The translations under genes were made by a program, and so were the position numbers. A stretch of DNA of 64,000 nucleotides from Pseudomonadota bacterium. Its GTDB lineage: Bacteria > Pseudomonadota > Gammaproteobacteria > Burkholderiales > Burkholderiaceae_C. The stretch spans positions 1 through 64,000 of the forward strand of contig JAIUPH010000005.1 in the NCBI GenBank assembly GCA_020161065.1, in the 5' to 3' direction. Each line of letters starts with the position of its first letter. Within the stretch, counting starts at the first letter, position 1. Positions 56,030 to 64,000 of the stretch are shown here, in pieces. A model generated the notes under the pieces. It searched no databases and was not told where the DNA came from. It was given only the letters and a program-made list of their open reading frames with translations.

Positions 56030-57319
56030 ATGCGAACGATGTTCCGCCTGACTGCCGTGGCTTTCGCGCTGGGCCTGGCCCTGGGCGCGCAGGCGCAGGA
56101 CTTCAACTGGCGCAAGCACGAAGGCAAGACCGTCACCTTCCTGGTCAACAACAACCCGATCGGCAACGCGCTGGTCAAGTTCAAGCCCGAGTTCGAGAAG
56201 CTGACCGGCATCACCGTCAAGGTCGATGGTTATCAGGAGCAGCAGATGCGCCAGCGCCTGGTGACGGTGATGAATGCGCGCAGCGACGAGGTCGACCTGT
56301 TCATGTCGCTGCCCTCGCGCGAAGGCCTGCAGTTCGCCAAGGCCGGCTGGTACGCCGACCTCAACGACTTCATCAAGAGCGCGGCCGCGAAGGACTACGA
56401 CTTCAAGGACTTGAGCGCGGGCATGGTGGCCGACGCCACATACGACGGCAAGGTGATGGGGCTGCCGCTGAACGTCGAAGGCCCGGTGGTCTACTACCGC
56501 AAGGACCTGCTGCAGAAGTGCGGCGTGCCGGTGCCCAAGACGCTGGCCGAGATGGAGGCCGGTGCCGCCAAGCTGAAGGCCTGCGACGCCAACGTGGCGC
56601 CTTTCGTCAGCCGCGGCTTGAAGCCGGCGGCGCCTTTCACCTTCAGCGTGTTCCTGCACAACCACGGCGGCGAGTACATGAAGGACCGCAAGTCGCAGCT
56701 GTGCAGCGCGGCCGGCCAGGCGGCGCTGGGCCAGTACAGCCGCATGCTGAAGGACTTCGGGCCGCCGGGCGTCGTCAACTACAGCTTTCCGCAGATCAGC
56801 TCGCTGTACCGCGAAGGCCGCGCGGTGATGGCCTTCGAGTCGACCAACGAATTGCGCAACGTGATGGACGGCGGCGCGCGGCTGAACGACACCGGCATCA
56901 TGCCGCTGCCCGCGGGCCCCGGCGGCAGCAAGCCGACCGTGATCGGCTGGACGCTGTCGATCAGCGCGCACAGCAAGAACAAGGACGCCGCGTGGTACTT
57001 CCTGCAATGGGCCACCGGCCGCGGCATGCAGGAGAAGCTGGCGCTCGAAGGCATCGCGCCGCCTCGCGCCAGCGTGGCCGGCGCGCCGGAGTTCAAGAAG
57101 TGGATCGACGAAGTGCCGGTGCGCCGCGAATGGATCGCCGCGCTGAACACGCTCAGCCAGACCGGCATCTCCGAGGTCGGCTATCCCATCGTCGCCAACC
57201 CGGCCTCGCGCGAGCCCATCGGCCAGGCCATCAACGAGCTGCTGCTCGGCCAGAAGACCGTCGCGCAGGCCTGCGCCGATGCCGATGCGGCGTTGAACGC
57301 CTTGATTGCCAAGAACTGA
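56030..57319 (+). CDS. ABC sugar transporter substrate-binding protein (family 1)
   Basis: A 429-residue periplasmic protein with a signal peptide (about 1-23, ending LGAQAQ). It has the family-1 extracellular binding fold, for example the GITVKVDGYQEQQMRQRLVT and GLPLNVEGPVVYYRKDLLQKCG segments. AAGGAG lies about 6 bases before the ATG. Family-1 binding proteins paired with two permeases and one UgpC/MsmK-like ATPase are the CUT1 type, which imports di- and oligosaccharides, polyols, sulfoquinovose-type sugars or glycerol derivatives. It is the first gene downstream of the LacI operator, so it should be the most highly expressed. Confidence 0.92.
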   Translation: MRTMFRLTAVAFALGLALGAQAQDFNWRKHEGKTVTFLVNNNPIGNALVKFKPEFEKLTGITVKVDGYQEQQMRQRLVTVMNARSDEVDLFMSLPSREGLQFAKAGWYADLNDFIKSAAAKDYDFKDLSAGMVADATYDGKVMGLPLNVEGPVVYYRKDLLQKCGVPVPKTLAEMEAGAAKLKACDANVAPFVSRGLKPAAPFTFSVFLHNHGGEYMKDRKSQLCSAAGQAALGQYSRMLKDFGPPGVVNYSFPQISSLYREGRAVMAFESTNELRNVMDGGARLNDTGIMPLPAGPGGSKPTVIGWTLSISAHSKNKDAAWYFLQWATGRGMQEKLALEGIAPPRASVAGAPEFKKWIDEVPVRREWIAALNTLSQTGISEVGYPIVANPASREPIGQAINELLLGQKTVAQACADADAALNALIAKN

Positions 57320-57383
57320 GCGCCGAGCACTGGAGCGCCAGGAACCGCAGCGGCAAGACCGAGCGCCCACGGCAGCGCCTGCG

Positions 57384-58124
57384 ATGAGCTTGTTCGCATT
57401 TCCCGCCGGGTTTCGCGTGCTGGTGGTGGGCGGCGCCGGTGACATCGGCTCGGCCATCGCCGCGGCCTTGCTGGCCGAAGGCTGCGAGGTGGTGGCCACC
57501 GGCGTCGATGGCGCGGCCGTCGCCGCCTGCCGGCTGCCGGCGGGCGAGCGCTTGTCGCTGCGCCCGCTCGACGTGACCGACGACGCGGCCATCGCCGCCT
57601 TCGTCGGCGGCCTCGGCCGGCTCGACGCGCTGGTCAATGGCGCTGGCATCCTGGCGCGGCACCGCGAGTACGAGTTGCCGGTGTTCCAGAAGGTGCTCGA
57701 CGTCAACCTCACCGGCACCTTCCGCCTGTGCACGGCGTGCAAGCCGCTGCTCGCCAACAACGGCGAGCGCGGCGGCGCCATCGTCAACATCGCCTCGATG
57801 AACGCCACGGCGGCGCTGCCGTGGATCCCCGCGTACTGCGCCAGCAAGGCCGGCGTCGTGATGCTGACCAAGTCGCTGGCCATGGCCTGGGCGGCCGACG
57901 GCATCCGCGTCAACGCGCTGGCGCCGGGCTATGTCGAGACGGCGATCAACGCCGAAGGGCGCAAGGACCTCGCCTTCCACGCCCGCATCGCCGGCCGCAT
58001 TCCGCTCGGCCGCTGGGCGCAGCCGGCCGACATCGCGCCCGGCGCGGTGTTCCTGTGCTCGCCCGCGGCGCGCTACGTCAACGGCACCGTGCTCGCCGTG
58101 GACGGCGGCTTTCTCGCGGGCTGA
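57384..58124 (+). CDS. SDR-family NAD(P)-dependent oxidoreductase
   Basis: A 246-residue short-chain dehydrogenase. The cofactor loop GGAGDIG (16-22), the catalytic Ser138 (NIASMN), Tyr151 and Lys155 (AYCASKAG) and a C-terminal GTVLAVDGGFLAG are all present. It lies between the binding-protein and permease genes, so it acts on the imported compound, most likely oxidising a sugar or polyol hydroxyl group. The start at 57384 is used because the in-frame ATG at 57306 overlaps the preceding gene. The exact substrate is not predictable. Confidence 0.9.
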   Translation: MSLFAFPAGFRVLVVGGAGDIGSAIAAALLAEGCEVVATGVDGAAVAACRLPAGERLSLRPLDVTDDAAIAAFVGGLGRLDALVNGAGILARHREYELPVFQKVLDVNLTGTFRLCTACKPLLANNGERGGAIVNIASMNATAALPWIPAYCASKAGVVMLTKSLAMAWAADGIRVNALAPGYVETAINAEGRKDLAFHARIAGRIPLGRWAQPADIAPGAVFLCSPAARYVNGTVLAVDGGFLAG

Positions 58125-58128
58125 CGCG

Positions 58129-58998
58129 ATGAGCCAGTCCATCGGCACCCGCCGCCAGCTCTACGCGCTGTCGACGCCGGCGGTCGTCTTCACGCTGGCG
58201 TTGATCGCCTTCCCGTTCGGCTACACGATCTGGCTCAGCCTGCACGAGGTGGCCATGGGCGCCGCGCCGCGCTTCAACGGCGTGGCCAACTATGCCGCGA
58301 TGCTGCGCGACGCCGAGTTCTGGAACGGGCTGTGGATCACCTTCGCCCTGTACCTGCTCTCGCTGCTGCTGCAACTGGTGTTCGGCACCTGGATCGCGCT
58401 GCTGCTGCACGGCGCCAAGCGCCTGTCGGGCCTGGTGCGCACGCTGATGATCTCGCCTTTCGTGCTGCCGCCGGTGGTGGTCGGCATGATGTGGCTGGTC
58501 ATCCTCGACCCGGCGATCGGCGCCGCCAACTGGCTGCTGCAGCAGGGCGGGCTGCCGCGCTCCGACTGGCTGGCCTCGCCGACCTGGGTGATCCCGACCA
58601 TCGCCTTGATCGACACCTGGCAGTGGACGCCGTACGTGGCGTTGATCGTGCTGGGCGGCCTGCAAGGCCTGCCGCCCAACGTCTACGAGGCGGCGCAGAT
58701 CGACGGCGCCTCGCGCGCGCGCATCTTCCGCCGCATCACGCTGCCGCTGCTGCTGCCCACGCTGGTCACCGCGGCCATCCTGCGCAGCGTCGACCTGCTG
58801 CGCTTCTTCGACATCATCTACATCACCACCCAGGGCGGGCCGGGCAATGCGTCTAACACGCTCAACATCTACGGCTTCCGCAAGGGCTTCGAGTTCTTCG
58901 AGATCGGCTACGCCAGCGCCTTGATGATCACGCTGTCGACCATCGTGCTCGGCGCCGTGCTGGTGCTGACGCAGGCGCGCAAGCGCGTCGCGTGGTGA
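58129..58998 (+). CDS. ABC sugar transporter permease, MalF-like subunit
   Basis: A 289-residue inner-membrane protein with six predicted helices. The cytoplasmic EAA loop is YEAAQIDGASRARIFRRITLP, which docks on the ATPase. It starts 4 bases after the SDR gene and lacks the large periplasmic insert of MalF, as usual in CUT1 importers. It pairs with the next gene to form the channel. Confidence 0.93.
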   Translation: MSQSIGTRRQLYALSTPAVVFTLALIAFPFGYTIWLSLHEVAMGAAPRFNGVANYAAMLRDAEFWNGLWITFALYLLSLLLQLVFGTWIALLLHGAKRLSGLVRTLMISPFVLPPVVVGMMWLVILDPAIGAANWLLQQGGLPRSDWLASPTWVIPTIALIDTWQWTPYVALIVLGGLQGLPPNVYEAAQIDGASRARIFRRITLPLLLPTLVTAAILRSVDLLRFFDIIYITTQGGPGNASNTLNIYGFRKGFEFFEIGYASALMITLSTIVLGAVLVLTQARKRVAW

Positions 58999-59009
58999 GG
59001 GGCGGCCCG

Positions 59010-59822
59010 ATGGACGAGCGCTGGATCCGCCGCCTCAACACGCTGCAGATCGTCGTCGTCGCGATCCTCATCCTGCTGCCTATCGCCTGGATGCTGCTGG
59101 GCTCGTTCAAGCCCTCGTCGCAGGTGACGGCGTACCCGCCCAAGCTGTTCTTCGCGCCCACGCTGGACAACTACCGCCAGTTGTTCCAGACCACGCCGTT
59201 CGCCCACTACACCTGGAACAGCGCCGTCGTCACCGTGGGCTCGACGCTGATCGGCCTGCTGCTCGGCGTGCCGGCCGCCTTCGCGGTGAGCTGGACGCGC
59301 ATCAACTGGCCGGCCACCGTGACGCTGCTGGCGCGCATGGCGCCGGGCACGCTGTTCCTGCTGCCCTGGTACCTGGTGTTCCGTGAACTGGGCATGATCG
59401 GCAGCTACTGGGCGCTGATCCTGACGCACGCCGTCATCACCATGCCCATCGCGCTGTGGGTGCTGCTGCCGTTCTTCGACAGCATTCCGCGCAGCGTGCT
59501 CGAAAGCGCGCAGGTCGACGGCTGCAGCGTGCCGCGCATCCTCTGGCGCATCGCGCTGCCGCTGGTGATGCCGGGGCTGGTGGTGTCGGCGATCCTCGCC
59601 TTCGTGTTCTCTTGGAACTACTTCCTGTTCGCGCTGGTGCTGTCGAACGGCGACACCAAGACGCTGATCGCCGCGTCGTTCAACTTCATCGGCGAGGGCG
59701 CCACCTACTGGGGCGCGCTGATGGCCGCCGCCACGCTGATCGCCCTGCCGCCGCTGGTGCTGGCGTTCATCGTGCAACGGCGTCTGGTCGCCGGGCTGGC
59801 GATCGGCGCGGTCAAGGGTTGA
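59010..59822 (+). CDS. ABC sugar transporter permease, MalG-like subunit
   Basis: A 270-residue inner-membrane protein with six predicted helices and the EAA loop LESAQVDGCSVPRILWRIALP. The ATG at 59010 is preferred over GTG at 58992 because a GAGGGGCGG purine stretch precedes it. It begins 11 bases after the first permease gene and belongs to the same transcription unit. Confidence 0.93.
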   Translation: MDERWIRRLNTLQIVVVAILILLPIAWMLLGSFKPSSQVTAYPPKLFFAPTLDNYRQLFQTTPFAHYTWNSAVVTVGSTLIGLLLGVPAAFAVSWTRINWPATVTLLARMAPGTLFLLPWYLVFRELGMIGSYWALILTHAVITMPIALWVLLPFFDSIPRSVLESAQVDGCSVPRILWRIALPLVMPGLVVSAILAFVFSWNYFLFALVLSNGDTKTLIAASFNFIGEGATYWGALMAAATLIALPPLVLAFIVQRRLVAGLAIGAVKG

Positions 59823-59834
59823 GGAGTGTCGTCG

Positions 59835-60809
59835 ATGCAAACCGCCTTCTTCCACGGCGAACGCCGGATCACGCTGCACGAGACGCCGCGCCCCGAGCCG
59901 GCGCCCGGCGAGGTGTTGCTGCGCGTGCGCCGCGTGGCGCTGTGCGGCTCGGACGCCAAGCCCTGGGTCAAGGGCCAGAAGGTGACGCCGGGGCACGAGA
60001 TCCTGGGCGTCGTCGAGCAGCCCGGCCACCGGCTGCACGGCCAGCGCTCGCTGGTCTACATCCCGGTGTTCTGCGGGCATTGCAGCGCTTGCACGATCGG
60101 CGACACGCACATGTGCCAGACGATTTCGCTGCTGATGGGTTGGGACAAACCTGGCGGTTATGCCGAGTACCTGGCGGTGCCCGAGCAATGCCTGCTGCCG
60201 GTGCCCGACGACATCGAGGACGAGCTGGCGCCGCTGCTGCTGGACACCATCGGCACCACGGCGCACGCGATCCGCTTCGTGATGCGGCTGGCGCCGCCCG
60301 ACGAGCCCGGCGCCGTGCTGGTGACCGGCGCGGGGCCGGTGGGGCTGGGCGGCATCATCGCGCTGCAGAACCTGGGTTACCGCGACATCTTCGTCTCCGA
60401 CCTGAAGGAAGAGCGCCTCGCGCTCGCCGAATCCTTCGGCGCGCGGCGCCACCCGGTCGGCGATGCCTCGCGCAAGTTCCGCCTGATCGTCGAATGCAGC
60501 GGCGCGCACGCGGCGCGCAGCCTGGGCATGGAGATCGTCGCGCCGCGCGGCGTGCTGGTGCTGGTCGGCGAGAACGACAACCCCTGGCCGGTGCAGGAGA
60601 ACAAGGCGATCCGGCGCAAGGACTTCCACATGGTGCGCACGTTCTATTTCCCGGTCGGCGACTTCGCCGCCAACGTCGAATGGCTGCGGCGCGACAAGGC
60701 GAAGTACCGCCGCCTGGTCGACGCGCAGTTCGGCCTGGACGCGCTGCCCGAGATGTTCGCGCGCTTCGCCGCCGGCGAACTGGTCAAGCCGATGCTGGCG
60801 TTCGACTGA
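59835..60809 (+). CDS. Zinc-dependent medium-chain alcohol/polyol dehydrogenase
   Basis: A 324-residue MDR enzyme. Catalytic zinc ligands include Cys37 (ALCGSD) and His54/Glu55 (PGHE); the structural zinc site has Cys80, Cys83, Cys86 and Cys94. The nucleotide fold has VLVTGAGPVGLGG. GAGGAG lies 8 bases before the ATG. It resembles sorbitol/threonine-type dehydrogenases that oxidise a polyol to a ketose. In an operon with a ketose-type kinase and aldolase it probably creates or removes a keto group of the imported sugar before phosphorylation. Slightly short for the family. Confidence 0.88.
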   Translation: MQTAFFHGERRITLHETPRPEPAPGEVLLRVRRVALCGSDAKPWVKGQKVTPGHEILGVVEQPGHRLHGQRSLVYIPVFCGHCSACTIGDTHMCQTISLLMGWDKPGGYAEYLAVPEQCLLPVPDDIEDELAPLLLDTIGTTAHAIRFVMRLAPPDEPGAVLVTGAGPVGLGGIIALQNLGYRDIFVSDLKEERLALAESFGARRHPVGDASRKFRLIVECSGAHAARSLGMEIVAPRGVLVLVGENDNPWPVQENKAIRRKDFHMVRTFYFPVGDFAANVEWLRRDKAKYRRLVDAQFGLDALPEMFARFAAGELVKPMLAFD

Positions 60810-60810
60810 G

Positions 60811-61881
<1,071 letters not shown>

Positions 61882-61887
61882 CCGGCC

Positions 61888-62895
61888 ATGGCCGACCGCC
61901 GGCACGAAGGGCTTGCGATGGCGAACGACGAGCGCGCCGCGTTGCACCAGCGCATGCGCGGAACACTGCAGCAGCGCTTGAGCGCTGCGCCGCCGCTGGT
62001 GTGCGTGGGCCTGACGGCCTACGACCTGACCTGGGAGGTCGAAACCCTGCCGAGCGGCAGCGGCAAGAGCCGCGCCGCGAACTTCCGCCAGGGCGGCGGC
62101 GGCATGGCCGCCAACGCCGCGGCCGCGGTGGCCCGGCTGGGCGGACGCGTGCATTTCTGGGGCCGCGCCGGCGACGACGCCGCCGGCCACGCGATGGCCG
62201 ATGAACTGCGGGCGCTCGGCGTCGACGTCAGCGGCCTGCGGCTGTTCGCGGGCGCGCGCTCGTCGGTGTCGGGCGTCGTCGTCGATGCGCAAGGCGAGCG
62301 CAGCATCGTCAACTTCCGCGGCGCGGCGCTGCCCGACGATGCGGCCTGGTTGCCGCTGGCCGTGGTCGCCGGCGCCGGCGCCGTGCTGGGCGACGTGCGC
62401 TGGCCGGCGGGCGTGGCCGCCGCCTTCGCCACCGCGCGCCGGGCCGGCGTGCTCACCGTGCTGGATGGCGATGTCGCCGAGCCGGCCGTCTTCGATGCCT
62501 TGCTGCCGCTATGCGACTACGCGGTGTTCTCGCAGCCCGGCCTGGCCGGCTATGCGCCGGGCCTGGGCGACGACGAAGCGCGGCTGCGCCACGCGCTGGC
62601 GCGCGGCTGCCGCGTTGCGGCGGTGACGCTCGGCGAGCGCGGCGTCGTCTGGTCCGATGGCCCCGCGCTGCAGCGCCAGCCGGGCTTTCGCGTCACCGCG
62701 GTCGACACCACCGGCGCCGGCGACGTGTTCCACGGCGCGCTGGCGCTGGCGCTGGCGGCGGGCGTGGACGCGGCCGAATCGTTCCGCTTCGCGGCCGCGG
62801 TGGCCGCCTTGAAGTGCCAACAACCCGGTGGGCGCGCCGGCATCCCGGACCTGCCGCAGGTGCTGGCCGCGCTCGACCAACTCAAGGAGTCATGA
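61888..62895 (+). CDS. PfkB-family carbohydrate kinase, YihV (sulfofructose kinase)-like
   Basis: A 335-residue ribokinase-fold kinase with the catalytic Asp279 in TTGAGDVFHGA. Its sequence follows E. coli YihV closely along the chain: SGK (Lys60), GERSIVNF (Asn142), LGDVRW (Arg171), VLTVLDGD, AVFSQPGLA and ALKCQQPGGRAGIPD. Lys60, Asn142 and Arg171 line up, by recall, with Lys27, Asn109 and Arg138 of YihV, residues reported around the sulfonate site. This suggests 1-phosphorylation of a ketose 6-sulfonate or a ketose 6-phosphate, but YihS, a sulfoquinovosidase and the SLA reductase are absent here. About 33 residues precede the YihV start; an in-frame ATG at 61918 or 61954 may be the true one. 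Confidence 0.82.
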   Translation: MADRRHEGLAMANDERAALHQRMRGTLQQRLSAAPPLVCVGLTAYDLTWEVETLPSGSGKSRAANFRQGGGGMAANAAAAVARLGGRVHFWGRAGDDAAGHAMADELRALGVDVSGLRLFAGARSSVSGVVVDAQGERSIVNFRGAALPDDAAWLPLAVVAGAGAVLGDVRWPAGVAAAFATARRAGVLTVLDGDVAEPAVFDALLPLCDYAVFSQPGLAGYAPGLGDDEARLRHALARGCRVAAVTLGERGVVWSDGPALQRQPGFRVTAVDTTGAGDVFHGALALALAAGVDAAESFRFAAAVAALKCQQPGGRAGIPDLPQVLAALDQLKES

Positions 62896-62896
62896 C

Positions 62897-63937
62897 ATGC
62901 AACTTCGCCTCGGCAAAACCTGGGGCCTGCGGCGCATGGCCGACGATGCCGGCCATTTCACGATGGTCGCGCTCGACCAGCGCCCGCCCATCGTCAACCT
63001 CGTGGCCGCCAAGCGCGGCATCGCGCCTTCGGAGGTCGGCTTCGCCGACATGACGGCGGTGAAGCGGCTGCTGGTCGAAGTGCTCGGCCAGGGTTCGAGC
63101 GCGATGCTGATGGACCCGAACTTCGCGTTGCCGGCGGCGCTGGACCAGTTGCCGCCGCACACCGGCCTCGTCATCACGCTCGAAGACCATCGCTTCCGCG
63201 ACACCGATGGCGGCCGGCTTTCGCATTCGATCCGCGACTGGAGCGTCGAGAAGATCAAGCGCGCCGGCGCCGACGGCGTCAAGGTGCTGGCCTGGTACCG
63301 GCCCGACGCGGCGGCCGACGTGCTGGCCCACCAGCGGCACTACGTGCGCAGCATCGGCGATGAATGCCGGCGCTGGGACATCCCCTACGTGCTGGAGTTG
63401 CTGGTCTACCCCTTCCCGAAGAGCGCCGGCCACACCACCGACTACGTCGAGGCGCCGGAGAAGATGCCGCAACTGGTGCTCGACAGCGTGGCCGAGTTCG
63501 CCAAGCCCGAGTACGGCGTCGACCTGTTCAAGCTGGAAGCGCCGCTGCCCGGCGCCACGCTGCCGGCGCCCGACGGCAGCGCCGCGCACCGCAGCGCGCA
63601 GCGCTGGTTCGACGACATGGGCGCGTTGTGCCGCGGCGCCGGCATCCCGTGGGTGATGCTGTCGGCCGGCGTCACGCCGCCGCAGTTCCTGCGCGTGATG
63701 GACTACGCCTACGCGGCCGGCGCCAACGGCTTCCTGGCCGGCCGCGCCATCTGGTGGGAGGCGATGCAGTCGTTCCCCGACCTCGCCGCCTGCCGCGCGC
63801 TGCTGCAGGCTCAGGGCGTCAACACCCTGGCCGAACTGGGCGCGCTGACGCGGCGCGCCGGCCACGCCTGGCGGCCCGACTACAGCGCGTTCGCCGCGAT
63901 GCATGCCGAAGGCGAGCTGTGCGCGGCTTACGCTTGA
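62897..63937 (+). CDS. Class I aldolase of the LacD/YihT family
   Basis: A 346-residue TIM-barrel aldolase related to tagatose-1,6-bisphosphate aldolase LacD and sulfofructosephosphate aldolase YihT. Visible features: MVALDQR (24-29), GVKVLAWYRPD with Lys129, DLFKLEAPLPG with Lys212 as the likely Schiff-base lysine, VMLSAGV, and FLAGRAIWW with Arg283 near the phosphate site. AAGGAG precedes the ATG at 62897 and the gene starts 1 base after the kinase stop. It would split the kinase product into dihydroxyacetone phosphate and a three-carbon aldehyde. It is longer than YihT (292) and LacD (about 325), mainly by an insert near residues 175-195. Confidence 0.85.
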   Translation: MQLRLGKTWGLRRMADDAGHFTMVALDQRPPIVNLVAAKRGIAPSEVGFADMTAVKRLLVEVLGQGSSAMLMDPNFALPAALDQLPPHTGLVITLEDHRFRDTDGGRLSHSIRDWSVEKIKRAGADGVKVLAWYRPDAAADVLAHQRHYVRSIGDECRRWDIPYVLELLVYPFPKSAGHTTDYVEAPEKMPQLVLDSVAEFAKPEYGVDLFKLEAPLPGATLPAPDGSAAHRSAQRWFDDMGALCRGAGIPWVMLSAGVTPPQFLRVMDYAYAAGANGFLAGRAIWWEAMQSFPDLAACRALLQAQGVNTLAELGALTRRAGHAWRPDYSAFAAMHAEGELCAAYA

Positions 63938-63947
63938 AACGAGCGGA

Positions 63948-63975
63948 CACCCGGCGGCGCAGGCGCCGCCGGGTG
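63948..63975 (+). terminator. 13-bp GC hairpin after the aldolase gene
   Basis: CACCCGGCGGCGC (63948-63960) and GCGCCGCCGGGTG (63963-63975) are exact reverse complements with a two-base loop, 10 bases after the aldolase stop codon. No T-tract. It closes the ABC/kinase/aldolase operon or stabilises its mRNA. Nothing else is recognised up to 64000. Confidence 0.6.
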
Positions 63976-64000
63976 GGTGGCTGATGCGCGCCGGGTGCGC

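Overview
The window is GC-rich (roughly 70%), tightly packed chromosomal DNA. The gene order asd-fimV-truA-trpFBA-accD-folC-(SPOR)-cvpA-purF-metZ, preceded by leuCDB, together with the protein wording, points to a betaproteobacterium of the order Burkholderiales (Rubrivivax/Leptothrix/Methylibium-like). This is inferred from synteny and sequence recall, not from a database search. No phage, integrase, insertion sequence or CRISPR array was seen.

Region 1 (1-9289) is a propionyl-CoA / methylmalonyl-CoA module. A GntR-type regulator and the 5' end of a succinyl-CoA ligase beta gene run leftward. Divergently run scpA (methylmalonyl-CoA mutase), a GNAT-NTF2-like fusion, meaB, pccB, pccA and a VOC/epimerase-like protein. 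A perfect 12-bp palindrome lies between the two directions. Region 2 (9303-14428) holds hydroxypyruvate isomerase, a DctPQM TRAP transporter and an aldehyde dehydrogenase. Region 3 (14440-23544) is a self-contained sucrose locus: LacI regulator, two operators, TonB-dependent receptor, its own TonB-ExbB-ExbD-ExbD motor, an inner-membrane sugar MFS carrier and sucrose phosphorylase.

Region 4 (23650-27758) is a LysR regulator translationally coupled to leuC, then leuD and leuB. Region 5 (27838-34241) interrupts the usual leuB-asd order with a DUF4143-type AAA ATPase and, two bases later, a 1736-residue protein. That protein carries a DnaQ-like exonuclease domain, a possible zinc site, a RecQ helicase and a UvrD/Rep helicase in one chain. 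Region 6 (34325-49834) is the housekeeping block asd to gltX. It opens with a 33-residue Thr-rich leader peptide (Thr/Lys/Ile codons) and a competing-hairpin terminator in front of asd, which looks like a classical attenuator. tRNA-Ala, tRNA-Glu and tRNA-Asp follow gltX and end in a strong terminator.

Region 7 (50474-54749) is a leftward CoA-ester cluster (FAS1/MaoC-like hydratase, acyl-CoA dehydrogenase, CaiB-type CoA transferase) with a divergent LysR, similar in content to part of the Pseudomonas itaconate locus. Region 8 (54816-63937) is a LacI-controlled CUT1 ABC transporter operon carrying an SDR, a zinc alcohol dehydrogenase, a PfkB kinase and a LacD/YihT-type aldolase. The kinase resembles sulfofructose kinase YihV, so the substrate may be a hexitol/ketohexose or a sulfo-sugar.

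Findings I consider most worth following up: the asd attenuator, the exonuclease-RecQ-UvrD / DUF4143 pair, and the YihV/YihT-like operon.
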